Position numbers and translations under genes: made by a program. A DNA stretch of 64,000 nt from Xenophilus sp. Marseille-Q4582. Lineage in GTDB: Bacteria > Pseudomonadota > Gammaproteobacteria > Burkholderiales > Burkholderiaceae_C. The notes under the pieces are model-generated. The model was not told where the DNA came from, did no database searches, and saw nothing but the letters and a program-made list of their open reading frames with translations. The stretch is taken from NCBI RefSeq assembly GCF_916700565.1, contig NZ_CAKAKO010000002.1, positions 1 to 64,000 of the forward strand, written 5' to 3'. Positions 25,832 through 34,454 of this stretch are shown one piece after another; the stretch's first letter is position 1, and each line of letters opens with the position of its first letter.

Positions 25832-27136
25832 ATGAAGCGCGGTTTCTACACCATCATGTCGGCCCAGTTCTTCTCGTCACTGGCCGACCAGGCGCTTTTC
25901 GTCGCTGCTGTCGAATTGCTGCGCATCGCGGGGGCGCCGGAATGGCAGCGCGCCGCGCTGGTGCCCATTTTTGCGGTCTTCTACGTGGGCCTGGCGCCGC
26001 TGGTGGGCGCCTTTGCCGACGCGCTGCCCAAGGGCCGGGTCATGTTCATCAGCAACGCGATCAAGGTCGCGGGCTGCCTGATGATGCTCTTCGGCGGCCA
26101 CCCGCTGCTGGCCTACGCGGTGGTGGGCCTGGGCGCGGCGGCCTATTCGCCGGCCAAGTACGGCATCCTGACGGAACTGCTGCCCGCTTCGCAGCTGGTC
26201 AAGGCCAACGGCTGGATCGAAGGCCTGACCATCGCGTCCATCATCCTGGGCATCGTGCTCGGCGGCCAGCTCATCGGGCCCGCCATTTCGACCCATCTGC
26301 TGGCCTTCGATTTCCCTTTCTTCGACTTCGGCATCGACAACGAAGCCGAAGCCGCGATCCTGGTGCTGATCCTGGTGTACGCGCTGGCCTCCTGGTTCAA
26401 CACGCGCATCCCGCACACCGGCGTGGAAATGCGGCCGCTGCGCGCCGACCCGCAGCGCGGGCTGGCCGCCAACATGCTGCAGCTGCTGCCCGACTTCTGG
26501 ACCTGCAACTCGCGCCTGTGGCGCGACAAGCTGGGCCAGATCTCGCTGGCCACGACCACGCTGTTCTGGGGCGCGAGCGGCAACCTCAAGTACATCGTGC
26601 TGCCCTGGGCCGCGCTGGCGCTGGGCTACGACACGACCAAGGCCTCGGCGCTGACCGGCGTGCTGGCGGTGGGCACAGCCGTGGGCGCCGTGGTGGCCTC
26701 GGTCTACATGCGACTGGACATCGCCACGCGCGTGATCCCGCTGGGCATCCTGATGGGGGCGCTGGTGATGGGCATGAATTTCGTCGACAACGTGTGGGCG
26801 GCCATTCCCTTCCTCATGCTGCTGGGCGGGCTGGGCGGCTTCGTGGTCGTGCCCATGAACGCGCTGCTGCAGCACCGCGGCCACAACCTGATGGGCGCGG
26901 GCCGCTCGATCGCGGTGCAGAATTTCAACGAGCAGGCCTGCATCCTGCTGCTGGGCGCCTTCTACGTGCTGTGCACCTGGATCGGCCTCTCGGCCTTCGG
27001 TGCCATCACGGCCTTCGGCGCCGTGGTCGCGGCCTTCATGGTGCTGATCTGGGGGTGGCACCGGCGCAACCTGCGCCTGCACCCCGAGGAAGTGGAGCAT
27101 CTGCTGCAGATTGCGCGCAGTGATAAGCATCACTAG
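25832..27136 (+). CDS. lplT: Lysophospholipid transporter LplT
   Basis: MFS-type inner-membrane flippase that brings 2-acyl-lysophospholipids into the cell for re-acylation. MKRGFYTIMSAQFFSSLADQALFVAAVELL, AAYSPAKYGILTELLP and VKANGWIEGLTI are LplT hallmarks. 434 aa, about 12 helices, slightly longer than E. coli LplT (397 aa). Its usual acyltransferase partner (Aas) is not adjacent. A dispersed repeat follows the stop at 27136. Confidence 0.9.
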   Translation: MKRGFYTIMSAQFFSSLADQALFVAAVELLRIAGAPEWQRAALVPIFAVFYVGLAPLVGAFADALPKGRVMFISNAIKVAGCLMMLFGGHPLLAYAVVGLGAAAYSPAKYGILTELLPASQLVKANGWIEGLTIASIILGIVLGGQLIGPAISTHLLAFDFPFFDFGIDNEAEAAILVLILVYALASWFNTRIPHTGVEMRPLRADPQRGLAANMLQLLPDFWTCNSRLWRDKLGQISLATTTLFWGASGNLKYIVLPWAALALGYDTTKASALTGVLAVGTAVGAVVASVYMRLDIATRVIPLGILMGALVMGMNFVDNVWAAIPFLMLLGGLGGFVVVPMNALLQHRGHNLMGAGRSIAVQNFNEQACILLLGAFYVLCTWIGLSAFGAITAFGAVVAAFMVLIWGWHRRNLRLHPEEVEHLLQIARSDKHH

Positions 27137-27195
27137 CAACCCCCAGGCGGCTTTGCCGCCTTGAGGGCTTCGCTTCGCTCGCCGGCTGGTTTCCG
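27137..27195 (+). repeat. Short copy of dispersed intergenic repeat
   Basis: Begins CCCCCAGGCGGCTTTGCCGCC and continues with CTTCGCTTCGCTCGCCGG. The CCCCCAGGCGGCTT(C/T)GCCGC core is shared with the larger repeat at 52536-52652. Such elements probably act as terminator-like hairpins after genes. Confidence 0.6.
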
Positions 27196-27220
27196 AACAG
27201 CCGGCTCGGTTCTTCTTTTC

Positions 27221-28129
27221 ATGCCCATGCCCGTTCTCGCCATTCTGTTCAACGCCTTCGTCTGGGGGCTGTCCTGGGTGCCGTTCCGCCAGATGGGGGC
27301 GCTGGGCTGGCATCCGCTGTGGACGACGGCGCTGGTCTACCTGTCGATCATCGCGGTGGTGCTGGCGCTGCGGCCCGGCATGCTGCGCGGGGCGCTGAGC
27401 GGGCCGCGGCTGTGGTGGCTGGGGCTGGCCGCGGGGCTGACCAACGCCGGCTTCAACTGGGGCGTGACGCAGGGCGACGTGCTGCGCGTGGTGCTGCTGT
27501 TCTACCTGATGCCGCTGTGGATGGTGCTGCTGGCCTGGGCGCTGCTGGGGGAGCGGCCCACGCGCGCCGCGCTGGCGCGCATGGCGCTCGCACTGGGCGG
27601 CGTGGCGCTGGTGCTCAAGGCACCGGGCAGCGCCTGGCCGCTGCCCGCGAGCCTGCCCGACTGGCTGGGCCTGGGCGCGGGCTTCGGCTTCGCGCTCACC
27701 AACGTGTTCCTGCGCCGGGCCGCGCAGGCGCCTGGCGAATGGCGGGCGACGGCCATGTTCCTGGGCTGCGCGGGCGTGCCGCTCGGCGTGGCCCTGGCCG
27801 GCGGCCTGCTCGGCCTTCCCGGCCTGTCGCGCCCGCCCGTGCTCACGGCCGACCTGGCCTGGCTGCCCTGGATCGCGATGCTGGCCGTGGGCTTCGCGGT
27901 CGCCAACGTGGCCTTGCAATACGGCGCCGTGCGGCTCGCCGCGGGCACCGTGTCGGTGCTGCTGCTGTCCGAGGTGCTGTTCGCCACCGTGTCGTCCGTG
28001 GCCGCCGGCGCGGCCCAGCTCACGCCGCGCGTGGCCGCGGGCGGCCTGCTGCTGATGGGCGCGGCGCTGTGGGCGGCCGTTGCGAGGGCGCCCGCGCCGC
28101 GCGATCATCGGCGCCCCGCCACTCCTTGA
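27221..28129 (+). CDS. EamA-family (DMT) transporter
   Basis: Ten-helix drug/metabolite exporter, 302 aa, built of two five-helix EamA repeats: PVLAILFNAFVWGLSW in the first and LAVGFAVANVALQYGAVRLA near the end of the second. ATG 27221 is used; ATG 27227 is an alternative two codons later. Probably an amino-acid or metabolite effluxer; substrate unknown. It ends 7 bp before the glutathione peroxidase start, so the two are likely in one operon. Confidence 0.85.
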   Translation: MPMPVLAILFNAFVWGLSWVPFRQMGALGWHPLWTTALVYLSIIAVVLALRPGMLRGALSGPRLWWLGLAAGLTNAGFNWGVTQGDVLRVVLLFYLMPLWMVLLAWALLGERPTRAALARMALALGGVALVLKAPGSAWPLPASLPDWLGLGAGFGFALTNVFLRRAAQAPGEWRATAMFLGCAGVPLGVALAGGLLGLPGLSRPPVLTADLAWLPWIAMLAVGFAVANVALQYGAVRLAAGTVSVLLLSEVLFATVSSVAAGAAQLTPRVAAGGLLLMGAALWAAVARAPAPRDHRRPATP

Positions 28130-28136
28130 GCCCCCC

Positions 28137-28628
28137 ATGACCACCCTGCACGACTTCGACGTTCAGCGCCTCGATGGCAGCCCGGTGAAACTGCAGGACT
28201 ACGCCGGGCAGGTGCTGCTGGTGGTGAACACCGCCAGCCAGTGCGGCTTCACCCCGCAGTTCGCGGGCCTGGAGGCGCTGTACCGGAAGTACAAGGACCA
28301 GGGCTTCGCCGTGCTGGGCTTTCCGAGCAACCAGTTCGGCCACCAAGACCCGGGCAGCAACGACGAGATCGGCGCCTTCTGCCAGAAGAACTACGGCGTG
28401 AGCTTCCCGATGATGGCCAAGGTCGAGGTCAACGGCCCCGGCGCGCTGCCGCTGTACCAGTGGCTCACGAAGGAAAAGCCGGGCCTTCTGGGCAGCACGG
28501 CCATCAAATGGAATTTCACCAAGTTCCTGGTGGGCCGCGACGGCCGGGTGATCCGCCGCTATGCCCCGCTGGACAAGCCCGAAGCGCTGGCGGCGGACAT
28601 CGAAAAGGCACTTGCGGCGGCCGTGTGA
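28137..28628 (+). CDS. Glutathione peroxidase-family, cytosolic
   Basis: Thiol peroxidase that reduces hydroperoxides, probably using thioredoxin rather than glutathione. The catalytic tetrad is intact: C36 in NTASQCGFT, Gln in FPSNQFG, and Trp and Asn in IKWNFTKFLV. 163 aa with no signal peptide. ATG 28137 lies just after the EamA stop. Compare the second, exported paralogue at 39394-39993, whose Gln position is replaced. Confidence 0.92.
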   Translation: MTTLHDFDVQRLDGSPVKLQDYAGQVLLVVNTASQCGFTPQFAGLEALYRKYKDQGFAVLGFPSNQFGHQDPGSNDEIGAFCQKNYGVSFPMMAKVEVNGPGALPLYQWLTKEKPGLLGSTAIKWNFTKFLVGRDGRVIRRYAPLDKPEALAADIEKALAAAV

Positions 28629-28717
28629 GCCGCCACCGCACGCCACCCGGCCGGAGCGAAGACAATCGGGGTCTTGAACCAGCGCCCCGCCCCTGACGAT
28701 CGAAGCGCTGCCTCCCC

Positions 28718-29230
28718 ATGCACGGCACCTCTCCCACCCCTTCCCTGACCCATCTCGAAGCCGAGATCCAGCGCCTGCTGCAGGCGCGCGATGCGCTGGA
28801 AGAACAGCGCCAGCGGCTGCGTGTCGAAGAGCTCAAGACCCTGGCCGACGCCTACGCGCGCAAGCTGCAGGCGGCGGGCTTCAGCATCGCCGAGGGCCTG
28901 GCCGCGCTCAAGCCATACGCGAGCGTGCGCCTGCAGCACGGGGCAGCGCCCGCAGCGGCCGGCGCGCCGGCCATGCCGCCCGCGGCACCGCCCGCGGCAC
29001 CGGCCGAGGCCCGTGCGCCGCGCGAGGCCCGCGCCCCGCGCGCCTCCCTGACGAGCGCGCTCGATGCGCTGCACGCCCGCGCCGCGCAGGTGCTGGGCGA
29101 GGACGCGCACCGCTGGATGCGCCGGGCGCATCCGCTGCTCGGCGGGCAGGCGCCGCTGCAGGTGGCCTCCACGCCGCAGGGCGTGGAAAAGGTGCACGCG
29201 CTGCTGGCGGCCTACGCGCGCGGCGCCTGA
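28718..29230 (+). CDS. Coiled-coil (H-NS-like) protein with ParS/MbcA-type antitoxin domain
   Basis: A 170-aa protein of two parts. Residues 10-65 are a helical, heptad-rich coiled coil (RLLQARDALEEQRQRLRVEEL...ARKLQAAGFSIAEGLAAL) like the dimerisation part of H-NS family proteins. After an Ala/Pro linker (72-108), residues 112-170 carry the antitoxin Xre/MbcA/ParS toxin-binding domain: RWMRRAHPLLGGQAPLQVASTPQGVEKVHALL. The Xre helix-turn-helix normally found before this domain is absent. No RES-type toxin gene is adjacent; an rlmN-like gene follows 38 bp later. Identification of the C-terminal domain is fairly strong, of the N-terminal part moderate. Role unknown. Confidence 0.7.
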   Translation: MHGTSPTPSLTHLEAEIQRLLQARDALEEQRQRLRVEELKTLADAYARKLQAAGFSIAEGLAALKPYASVRLQHGAAPAAAGAPAMPPAAPPAAPAEARAPREARAPRASLTSALDALHARAAQVLGEDAHRWMRRAHPLLGGQAPLQVASTPQGVEKVHALLAAYARGA

Positions 29231-29267
29231 GCCGGCCGCGCCCTCAGTGGTTCCCGGCCGCGACCGC

Positions 29268-30332
29268 ATGCGCATCCACGAGCTGAAGCAGCGCCTGCGC
29301 GCGGCCGGCGCCGGGCCGAGCCACGAGCACCGCGTGCTGCGGCTGTGGACCCACGCCCAGCCGCGCGACAGCGGCCGCCGTCGGCCCGCCAGCTTCTTTC
29401 CGGCCGCGCTGATGGCGGCCCTGCCGGCCATCGAGGCCGAACTGGCCGGCCTGGCGCGCGTGCATTCGGCGCACCCGGCGGCCGACGGCTCGGAGCGCCT
29501 GCTGGTGGAGCTGGCCGACGGCCAGCGCGTCGAAAGCGTGCTGCTGCCGCGCGGCGGCCTGTGCGTGTCCTCCCAGGTCGGCTGCGCGGTGGGCTGCCGC
29601 TTCTGCATGACCGGGCGCGACGGCCTGCTGCGCCAGGTGGGCAGCGCCGAGATCGTGGCCCAGGTCGCGCTGGCGCGCCAGCGCCGGCCGGTGCGCAAGG
29701 TGGTGTTCATGGGCATGGGCGAACCGGCCCACAACCTGGACAACGTGCTGGAGGCCATCGACCTGCTGGGCACGGTGGGCGGCATCGGCCACAAGCAGCT
29801 GGTCTTCTCCACCGTGGGCGATCCGCGCGCCTTCGAGCGCCTGCACCGCCAGGCGGTCAAGCCCGCCCTGGCCCTGTCGCTGCACAGCACCGATGGGGCG
29901 CGGCGCCGCCACCTGCTGCCGCGCGCGCCCGACCTGAGCCCCGAGGCGCTGGTGTCCGAAGCCGAGCGCTATGCGCAGGCCTCAGGCCATCCCGTGCAGT
30001 ACCAGTGGACGCTGCTCGAGGGCGTGAACGACGGCAAGGACGAGATCGAGGGCCTGGTGCGCCTGCTGTCGGGCCGCAGGGGCCTGCTGAACCTCATCCC
30101 CTTCAACGCCGTGGAGGGCGCCGGCTTCAGCCGCCCGGAATGGGCGCGCTGCGAGGCGCTGGCCCGCACGCTGAAAGCGCGCGGCATCCTGACCAAGCTG
30201 CGCGATTCGGCCGGGCAGGACGTGGACGGCGGCTGCGGCCAGCTGCGTGCGCGCGCCGAAACGCTGCGCCGCGGCGGCCAGCGGGTCGCGCTGCCGCAGC
30301 GCGCCGCGGCGGCGGCGCATCCGCGGGGCTGA
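29268..30332 (+). CDS. RlmN/Cfr-family radical SAM methyltransferase
   Basis: Radical SAM enzyme of the family that methylates C2 of A2503 in 23S rRNA and A37 of some tRNAs. The 4Fe-4S motif is CAVGCRFC; the catalytic Cys seven residues upstream is present (CVSSQVGC), and the C-terminal catalytic Cys is in DGGCGQLR. Motifs MGMGEPAHNLDNV and STVGDPRAF are also present. At 354 aa it is shorter than E. coli RlmN (384 aa) and lacks most of the N-terminal accessory domain. Burkholderiales often carry a canonical rlmN elsewhere, so this may be a paralogue with a different target. ATG 29268 chosen; a GTG at 29247 is possible. Confidence 0.85.
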   Translation: MRIHELKQRLRAAGAGPSHEHRVLRLWTHAQPRDSGRRRPASFFPAALMAALPAIEAELAGLARVHSAHPAADGSERLLVELADGQRVESVLLPRGGLCVSSQVGCAVGCRFCMTGRDGLLRQVGSAEIVAQVALARQRRPVRKVVFMGMGEPAHNLDNVLEAIDLLGTVGGIGHKQLVFSTVGDPRAFERLHRQAVKPALALSLHSTDGARRRHLLPRAPDLSPEALVSEAERYAQASGHPVQYQWTLLEGVNDGKDEIEGLVRLLSGRRGLLNLIPFNAVEGAGFSRPEWARCEALARTLKARGILTKLRDSAGQDVDGGCGQLRARAETLRRGGQRVALPQRAAAAAHPRG

Positions 30333-30335
30333 GCG

Positions 30336-30851
30336 TCAGGGCTGAGCGGGAAGACGGGGGGGTGCGGGCGGCGCGGTCCAGTCGCCCGACTTGCCGCCGC
30401 GCTTTTCTTCCACGCGCACGCCGGTGATGGTCATGCCGCGGTCCACCGCCTTGCACATGTCGTAGACGGTGAGCAGCGCCACCTGCACGGCGGTGAGCGC
30501 TTCCATTTCCACGCCCGTCGGGCCCACGGTTTCGACGGTGGCGGTGCAATGCACGGCCGGCACGGGGGCGGCCTGCGTCTCGAAGGCGAGCGCCACGCGC
30601 GTGAGCGCCAGCGGATGGCACAGCGGGATCAGGTCGCTGGTTTTCTTGGCGGCCTGGATGCCGGCAATGCGGGCCACGCCCAGCACGTCGCCCTTTTTCG
30701 CGCCGCCAGTCTCGATCAGCGCCAGCGTGGCCGGCTGCATCTCGATGCGGCCGCTGGCCACGGCCACGCGGTGCGTCGCGGCCTTGGCGGCCACGTCCAC
30801 CATGTGGGCCTGGCCCTGGGCGTCGAAATGGGTGAGCGGCGAGGAACTCAT
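30336..30851 (-). CDS. moaC: Cyclic pyranopterin monophosphate synthase
   Basis: Converts the MoaA product into cyclic pyranopterin monophosphate in molybdenum-cofactor synthesis. [49 protein letters not shown] and [15 protein letters not shown] are the MoaC hallmarks, including the DMCKAVD segment with the catalytic Asp and Lys. 171 aa, with a slightly longer Pro/Ala tail than usual. ATG 30851. It stands apart from other moa genes and is divergent from the protease gene with an 81-bp spacer. Confidence 0.96.
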   Translation of the reverse strand: MSSSPLTHFDAQGQAHMVDVAAKAATHRVAVASGRIEMQPATLALIETGGAKKGDVLGVARIAGIQAAKKTSDLIPLCHPLALTRVALAFETQAAPVPAVHCTATVETVGPTGVEMEALTAVQVALLTVYDMCKAVDRGMTITGVRVEEKRGGKSGDWTAPPAPPRLPAQP

Positions 30852-30932
30852 GTGAACGATCGGTGCAGTGGCGCATCATACGGGGCCTCGCCATCCTTCC
30901 CGGGGCGGCCGCCCGGCCGTCCCGCGCCACCG

Positions 30933-32555
30933 ATGCGTCTGATGCCTTTGCCGTCCCTTCGTCGTGCCGCCGCCCCCGCCGGGCGCCGCCCGCGCCTGCG
31001 CCAGGCGCTGCTCGTCAGCCTGCTGGCGCTGAGCCAGGTGCTGGCGCCCACTCCCGCGCGGGCGCAGGGCCTGCCCGGGCTCGGCGATGCGGTGGACATG
31101 GGCGTCGGGGCCGAACGCCGGCTGGGCGACTCCATCGCGCGCGAGCTGTACCGCGACCCGGACTACCTCGAGGACCCGGTGCTCGACGGCTACGTGGACG
31201 CCATCTGGCAGAAGCTGCTGGCGGCCGCGCGCACGCGCGGCGAGCTCACGCCCGAGCTGGAGGAGCGCTTTGCCTGGGAGCTGATGATCGGCCGCGACCG
31301 CAGCGTGAACGCCTTCGCGCTGCCCGGCGGCTACTTCGGGCTGCACACGGGCCTGATCGCGATCACCGGCAGCCGCGACGAACTGGCTTCGGTGCTGGGG
31401 CACGAGCTGTCGCACGTCACGCAGCGCCACATCGCGCGCATCATGACCACGCAGAACCGCCAGACGCCCATGCTGCTGGCGGCCATGATCCTGGGCGCGC
31501 TGGCGGCCAGCAAGAGCGGGCGCAGCAGCGGCGACCTGGGGCAGGCCATGATCATGGGCGGCCAGGCGATGGCGATGCAAAAGCAGCTGGACTTCTCGCG
31601 CGACATGGAGCGCGAGGCCGACCGCATCGGCTACGGCGTGATGACGCAGGCCGGCTTCGCGCCGCAGGGTGCGGCCCTCATGTTCGAGCGGCTGCAGCAT
31701 GCCTCGCGCCTGAACGACAACGGCTCGTACCCCTACCTGCGCAGCCACCCGCTCAACAGCGAGCGCATCACCGACATGCAGGCGCGCTTCCAGTTCCGCG
31801 CCGATGCGCCGCGCGGCGGCCTGCCGCTGCGGGCCGACCACGCCATGATGGCCGCGCGCGCCCGCGTGCTCGGGCGCCCTGGCGTGGACGCGCTGCGCGC
31901 CTGGGTGCGCGCGGCCGAGGCGGGCGATCTGGCGCAGCAGTCGGCCGGCGCGCGCGCGGGCACGCTGTATGCGGCGGCTTTTTCGGCGGCGCAGCTCAAC
32001 GATCTGCCGGCCGCGCGCACCGCCGCCGCCCGGCTGCGCGAATCGACGCGCGACGACGCCGAGGCGGCGCGGCTGGCGCGCCTGCTGTCGGTGGAGATCG
32101 AACTGATGGGCCGCAACCCGCAGGCGGCCCAGGCCCTGCTGGCGCCACCGCCCGGCGCCGAACCCGACCGCAGCCGCGCGCACCTGCTGCTGGCGGCCCA
32201 GGTGGCGCAGGCCACGGGCCAGCCCGGCCCGCTGATCCCGGCGCTGCGCGACTGGGTGGCGGTGCGGCCCAAGGACGCCACGGCCTGGCGCGCGCTGGCG
32301 GGCCTGTACCACGCGGCCAACGACCCGCTGCGCGCCATCCGCGCCGAGGCGGAGGCCAACGTCGCCATCCTCGATTACGTCGGCGCGCGCGACCGCTTCA
32401 AGGCCGCGCAGGACCTGGTGCGCAACAACGCCGGGGGGCGCGGGCCGGTGCCCATCGACCACTACGAGGCCTCGATCATCGACACGCGCGCGCGCGAGAA
32501 CGAGGTGAAGGTCAAGGAGCAGGCCGAGGAACTGCGCCAGCAGGAGCGCGGCTGA
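30933..32555 (+). CDS. M48 periplasmic metalloprotease with TPR domain (BepA-like)
   Basis: A periplasmic zinc protease that cleaves or chaperones misassembled outer-membrane proteins. Leader of about 45 residues ending PARAQG, then an M48 peptidase domain with HExxH at residues 157-161 (GHELSHVTQRH) and a third ligand in MEREADRIG, followed by a helical TPR-like region (about 280-520). 540 aa, a little longer than E. coli BepA (487 aa). ATG 30933 chosen. Divergent from moaC. Likely part of the envelope quality control with LptD and BAM; that role is inferred from the family. Confidence 0.88.
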   Translation: MRLMPLPSLRRAAAPAGRRPRLRQALLVSLLALSQVLAPTPARAQGLPGLGDAVDMGVGAERRLGDSIARELYRDPDYLEDPVLDGYVDAIWQKLLAAARTRGELTPELEERFAWELMIGRDRSVNAFALPGGYFGLHTGLIAITGSRDELASVLGHELSHVTQRHIARIMTTQNRQTPMLLAAMILGALAASKSGRSSGDLGQAMIMGGQAMAMQKQLDFSRDMEREADRIGYGVMTQAGFAPQGAALMFERLQHASRLNDNGSYPYLRSHPLNSERITDMQARFQFRADAPRGGLPLRADHAMMAARARVLGRPGVDALRAWVRAAEAGDLAQQSAGARAGTLYAAAFSAAQLNDLPAARTAAARLRESTRDDAEAARLARLLSVEIELMGRNPQAAQALLAPPPGAEPDRSRAHLLLAAQVAQATGQPGPLIPALRDWVAVRPKDATAWRALAGLYHAANDPLRAIRAEAEANVAILDYVGARDRFKAAQDLVRNNAGGRGPVPIDHYEASIIDTRARENEVKVKEQAEELRQQERG

Positions 32556-32582
32556 CGCCACCGCGGCCCGCGGCCGCCCGCA

Positions 32583-32933
32583 TCAGCGCCGGTTGACGCC
32601 CGCGAGCGCGCGGTCGATGACCAGGTTCAGCAGCGAATAGAGCAGCGAGCCCAGCAGCGCCGCCCAGAAGCCGTCCACGTGGAAGCCGCCGAGCAGGCCC
32701 GAGGCGGACCAGAACATCAGCGCATTGATGACGAACAGGAACAGGCCCAGCGTCACCACCGTGACCGGCAGCGTGAGCACGACCAGGATCGGCCGCACCA
32801 CCAGGTTGAGCAGGCCGATGACGGCCGCGGCGATCAGCGCGCTCGTGAAGCTGTCCACGCGCACGCCGCTGTAGAGGTAGGTGACGGCCAGCAGCGCCAG
32901 GGCGCTCAGCAGCCATTGGAGGATCAGTCGCAT
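32583..32933 (-). CDS. Phage-holin superfamily IV-type small membrane protein
   Basis: A 116-aa protein with about four hydrophobic helices (LILQWLLSALALLAVTYLY; ALIAAAVIGLLNLVVRPILVVLTLPVTVVTLGLFLFVINALMFW; LLGSLLYSLLNLVIDRAL). The NLVVRP motif and hydrophobic pattern match the mycobacterial/betaproteobacterial phage-holin-4-2 family. Despite the name it is a chromosomal family of unknown role, not tied to prophage genes here. Overlaps nothing, converging with the protease gene by 27 bp. Confidence 0.82.
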   Translation of the reverse strand: MRLILQWLLSALALLAVTYLYSGVRVDSFTSALIAAAVIGLLNLVVRPILVVLTLPVTVVTLGLFLFVINALMFWSASGLLGGFHVDGFWAALLGSLLYSLLNLVIDRALAGVNRR

Positions 32934-32982
32934 GGCGTCAGCATAGCCGCATTGGCGCCGCGCGCGGGGCCCGAGGCCCGGC

Positions 32983-33453
32983 TTACTCGCCCAGCGCGTG
33001 GGCCAGCAGCATCAGCGCGCCGACGCCCAGGGTGCCGCCCGACAGCGCGCTGCCGCGCCGCGGCGACGGCGCAGCGGCCGGCCGGGCGGGGGACTGCACG
33101 GGCTCCAGCGCCGCGCCCACCTTGGGCCGGCGCAGGTCGATCACGCGCGCCGCGCCATGGGCCAGCAGCAACTGCTGCGTCAGCGCCAGCAGCGGCCCCT
33201 GGGCCAGCACGGCGGTGAACTGCGCGCCCTCGGCCTGCAGCGCGGGCGCGAGCGTCTCCTGCAGGCGCGCGAACCACTTCACGCGCCAGTTCTCGCGCGC
33301 ACTGTGGCTCACCCATTTGCTGATGCGGCTGGTCATGCGCGGCGCGCAGGCGGCCAGCACCCAGTGGGTGGGCTGCAGGCCCGACGCACGCAACTGTTCG
33401 AGCTGCGCCAAGGCATGGCTGGCATCGTCCACGTAGAGGATCACTCGTTCCAT
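32983..33453 (-). CDS. Conserved hypothetical protein
   Basis: A 156-aa protein starting MERVILYVDDASHALAQL, with an alternating beta/alpha look in the first 115 residues (LQPTHWVLAACAP, ARVIDLRRPKVG) followed by a Pro/Arg/Ser-rich linker and a C-terminal hydrophobic stretch GGTLGVGALMLLAHALG. The first part resembles small nucleotide-binding or universal-stress-like folds only loosely. I recognise no family. ATG 33453 chosen. Confidence 0.6.
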   Translation of the reverse strand: MERVILYVDDASHALAQLEQLRASGLQPTHWVLAACAPRMTSRISKWVSHSARENWRVKWFARLQETLAPALQAEGAQFTAVLAQGPLLALTQQLLLAHGAARVIDLRRPKVGAALEPVQSPARPAAAPSPRRGSALSGGTLGVGALMLLAHALGE

Positions 33454-33498
33454 CGGGATTCCTTGGCATAGGGCACCGCAGGCGATTGCGGCACCCAT

Positions 33499-33540
33499 GA
33501 AAAAACGGCACCCCTGCACTGTGACGCAAGGGTGCCGTCG
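33499..33540 (-). terminator. Rho-independent terminator after terC
   Basis: The inverted repeat ACGGCACCC (33505-33513) and GGGTGCCGT (33530-33538) forms a 9-bp stem; on the minus strand it is followed by a run of six T (33499-33505). It lies just downstream of the terC stop, ending that transcript. Confidence 0.8.
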
Positions 33541-33550
33541 GATCAGGCGA

Positions 33551-34303
33551 TCAACCGTGTGCGGCGTCGGGCTTCTTGCGCGAAGCGAAGAACTTGCCCA
33601 GCGCCAGCACCAGCAGGGCACCGGCGATGTGCGAGGTCCAGTACACGGTGTTGGACACCACGGCCAGGCCCTTTTCGTCCACGGTGCCGAACTTCGGCAG
33701 GAAGGTCCACTTGTCGGGCGTGACGAAGGCCGGGTCGGTGACCATCATGCCACCGGCGATCCAGCCCAGCAGCATGCCGCCCAGCGTGATGATCAGCGGG
33801 AAGCGCTCCATCAGCTTGATCACCAGCTGGCTGCCCCACACGATGATCGGGATCGAGATCAGCAGGCCCAGGATCACGAGCAGCAGCGAGTGCTCGCCCG
33901 CATTCTGCGCGGCGCCGGCGATGGCGATCACGTTGTCCACGCTCATCACCAGGTCGGCCACGATGATGGTCTTGATGGCGGCGAAAAGCTTGTCGCTGCC
34001 CTGGATGTCGCCGTGGCCCTCCTCTTCGGGCACCAGCAGCTTCACGCCGATCCAGATCAGCAGGATGGCGCCGACGAACTTCAGGAACGGCACCATGAGC
34101 AGCGTCATCGCGAAGGCGATGAGGATCACCCGCAGCACGATGGCGCCCGCGGTGCCGAAGATGATGCCCTTCTTGCGCTGCTCGGGCGGCAGCTTGCGGC
34201 AGGCCAGCGCGATCACGACCGCGTTGTCCCCGCCGAGCAGGATGTCGATGATGATGATCTGGCCGAGTGCGACCCAGAACGCGGGAGATGTCAGGAAATC
34301 CAT
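33551..34303 (-). CDS. TerC-family integral membrane protein (probable Mn2+ exporter)
   Basis: A 250-aa inner-membrane protein with seven or eight helices and the TerC hallmarks IDILLGGDNAVVIALAC and MSVDNVIAIAGAA, each carrying acidic residues in membrane helices thought to bind metal. Family members such as Alx and MeeF/YkoY export manganese and help load exoenzymes with metal. A yybP-ykoY riboswitch precedes it on the same strand, which strongly supports manganese control. ATG 34303; a GGATCC lies just upstream but no textbook ribosome site is evident. Confidence 0.9.
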   Translation of the reverse strand: MDFLTSPAFWVALGQIIIIDILLGGDNAVVIALACRKLPPEQRKKGIIFGTAGAIVLRVILIAFAMTLLMVPFLKFVGAILLIWIGVKLLVPEEEGHGDIQGSDKLFAAIKTIIVADLVMSVDNVIAIAGAAQNAGEHSLLLVILGLLISIPIIVWGSQLVIKLMERFPLIITLGGMLLGWIAGGMMVTDPAFVTPDKWTFLPKFGTVDEKGLAVVSNTVYWTSHIAGALLVLALGKFFASRKKPDAAHG

Positions 34304-34454
34304 AGGATCCTCAGTGTCTGTCACGGATGGGAACATGGCACCTTGCCATCTTCCCGCTTGACGGCCCGCAGCGGAGGATCGAGGACATTCGCCGGACGCG
34401 GCGCACGCGCATGCGGCGCGAAACGGGAGCACGGCCTTGATCTGCCCGCAACGG

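Noticed and set aside
32583-32933. Phage holin as sign of a prophage
   Set aside because: The holin-superfamily protein has no phage neighbours; this family is chromosomal in many proteobacteria.
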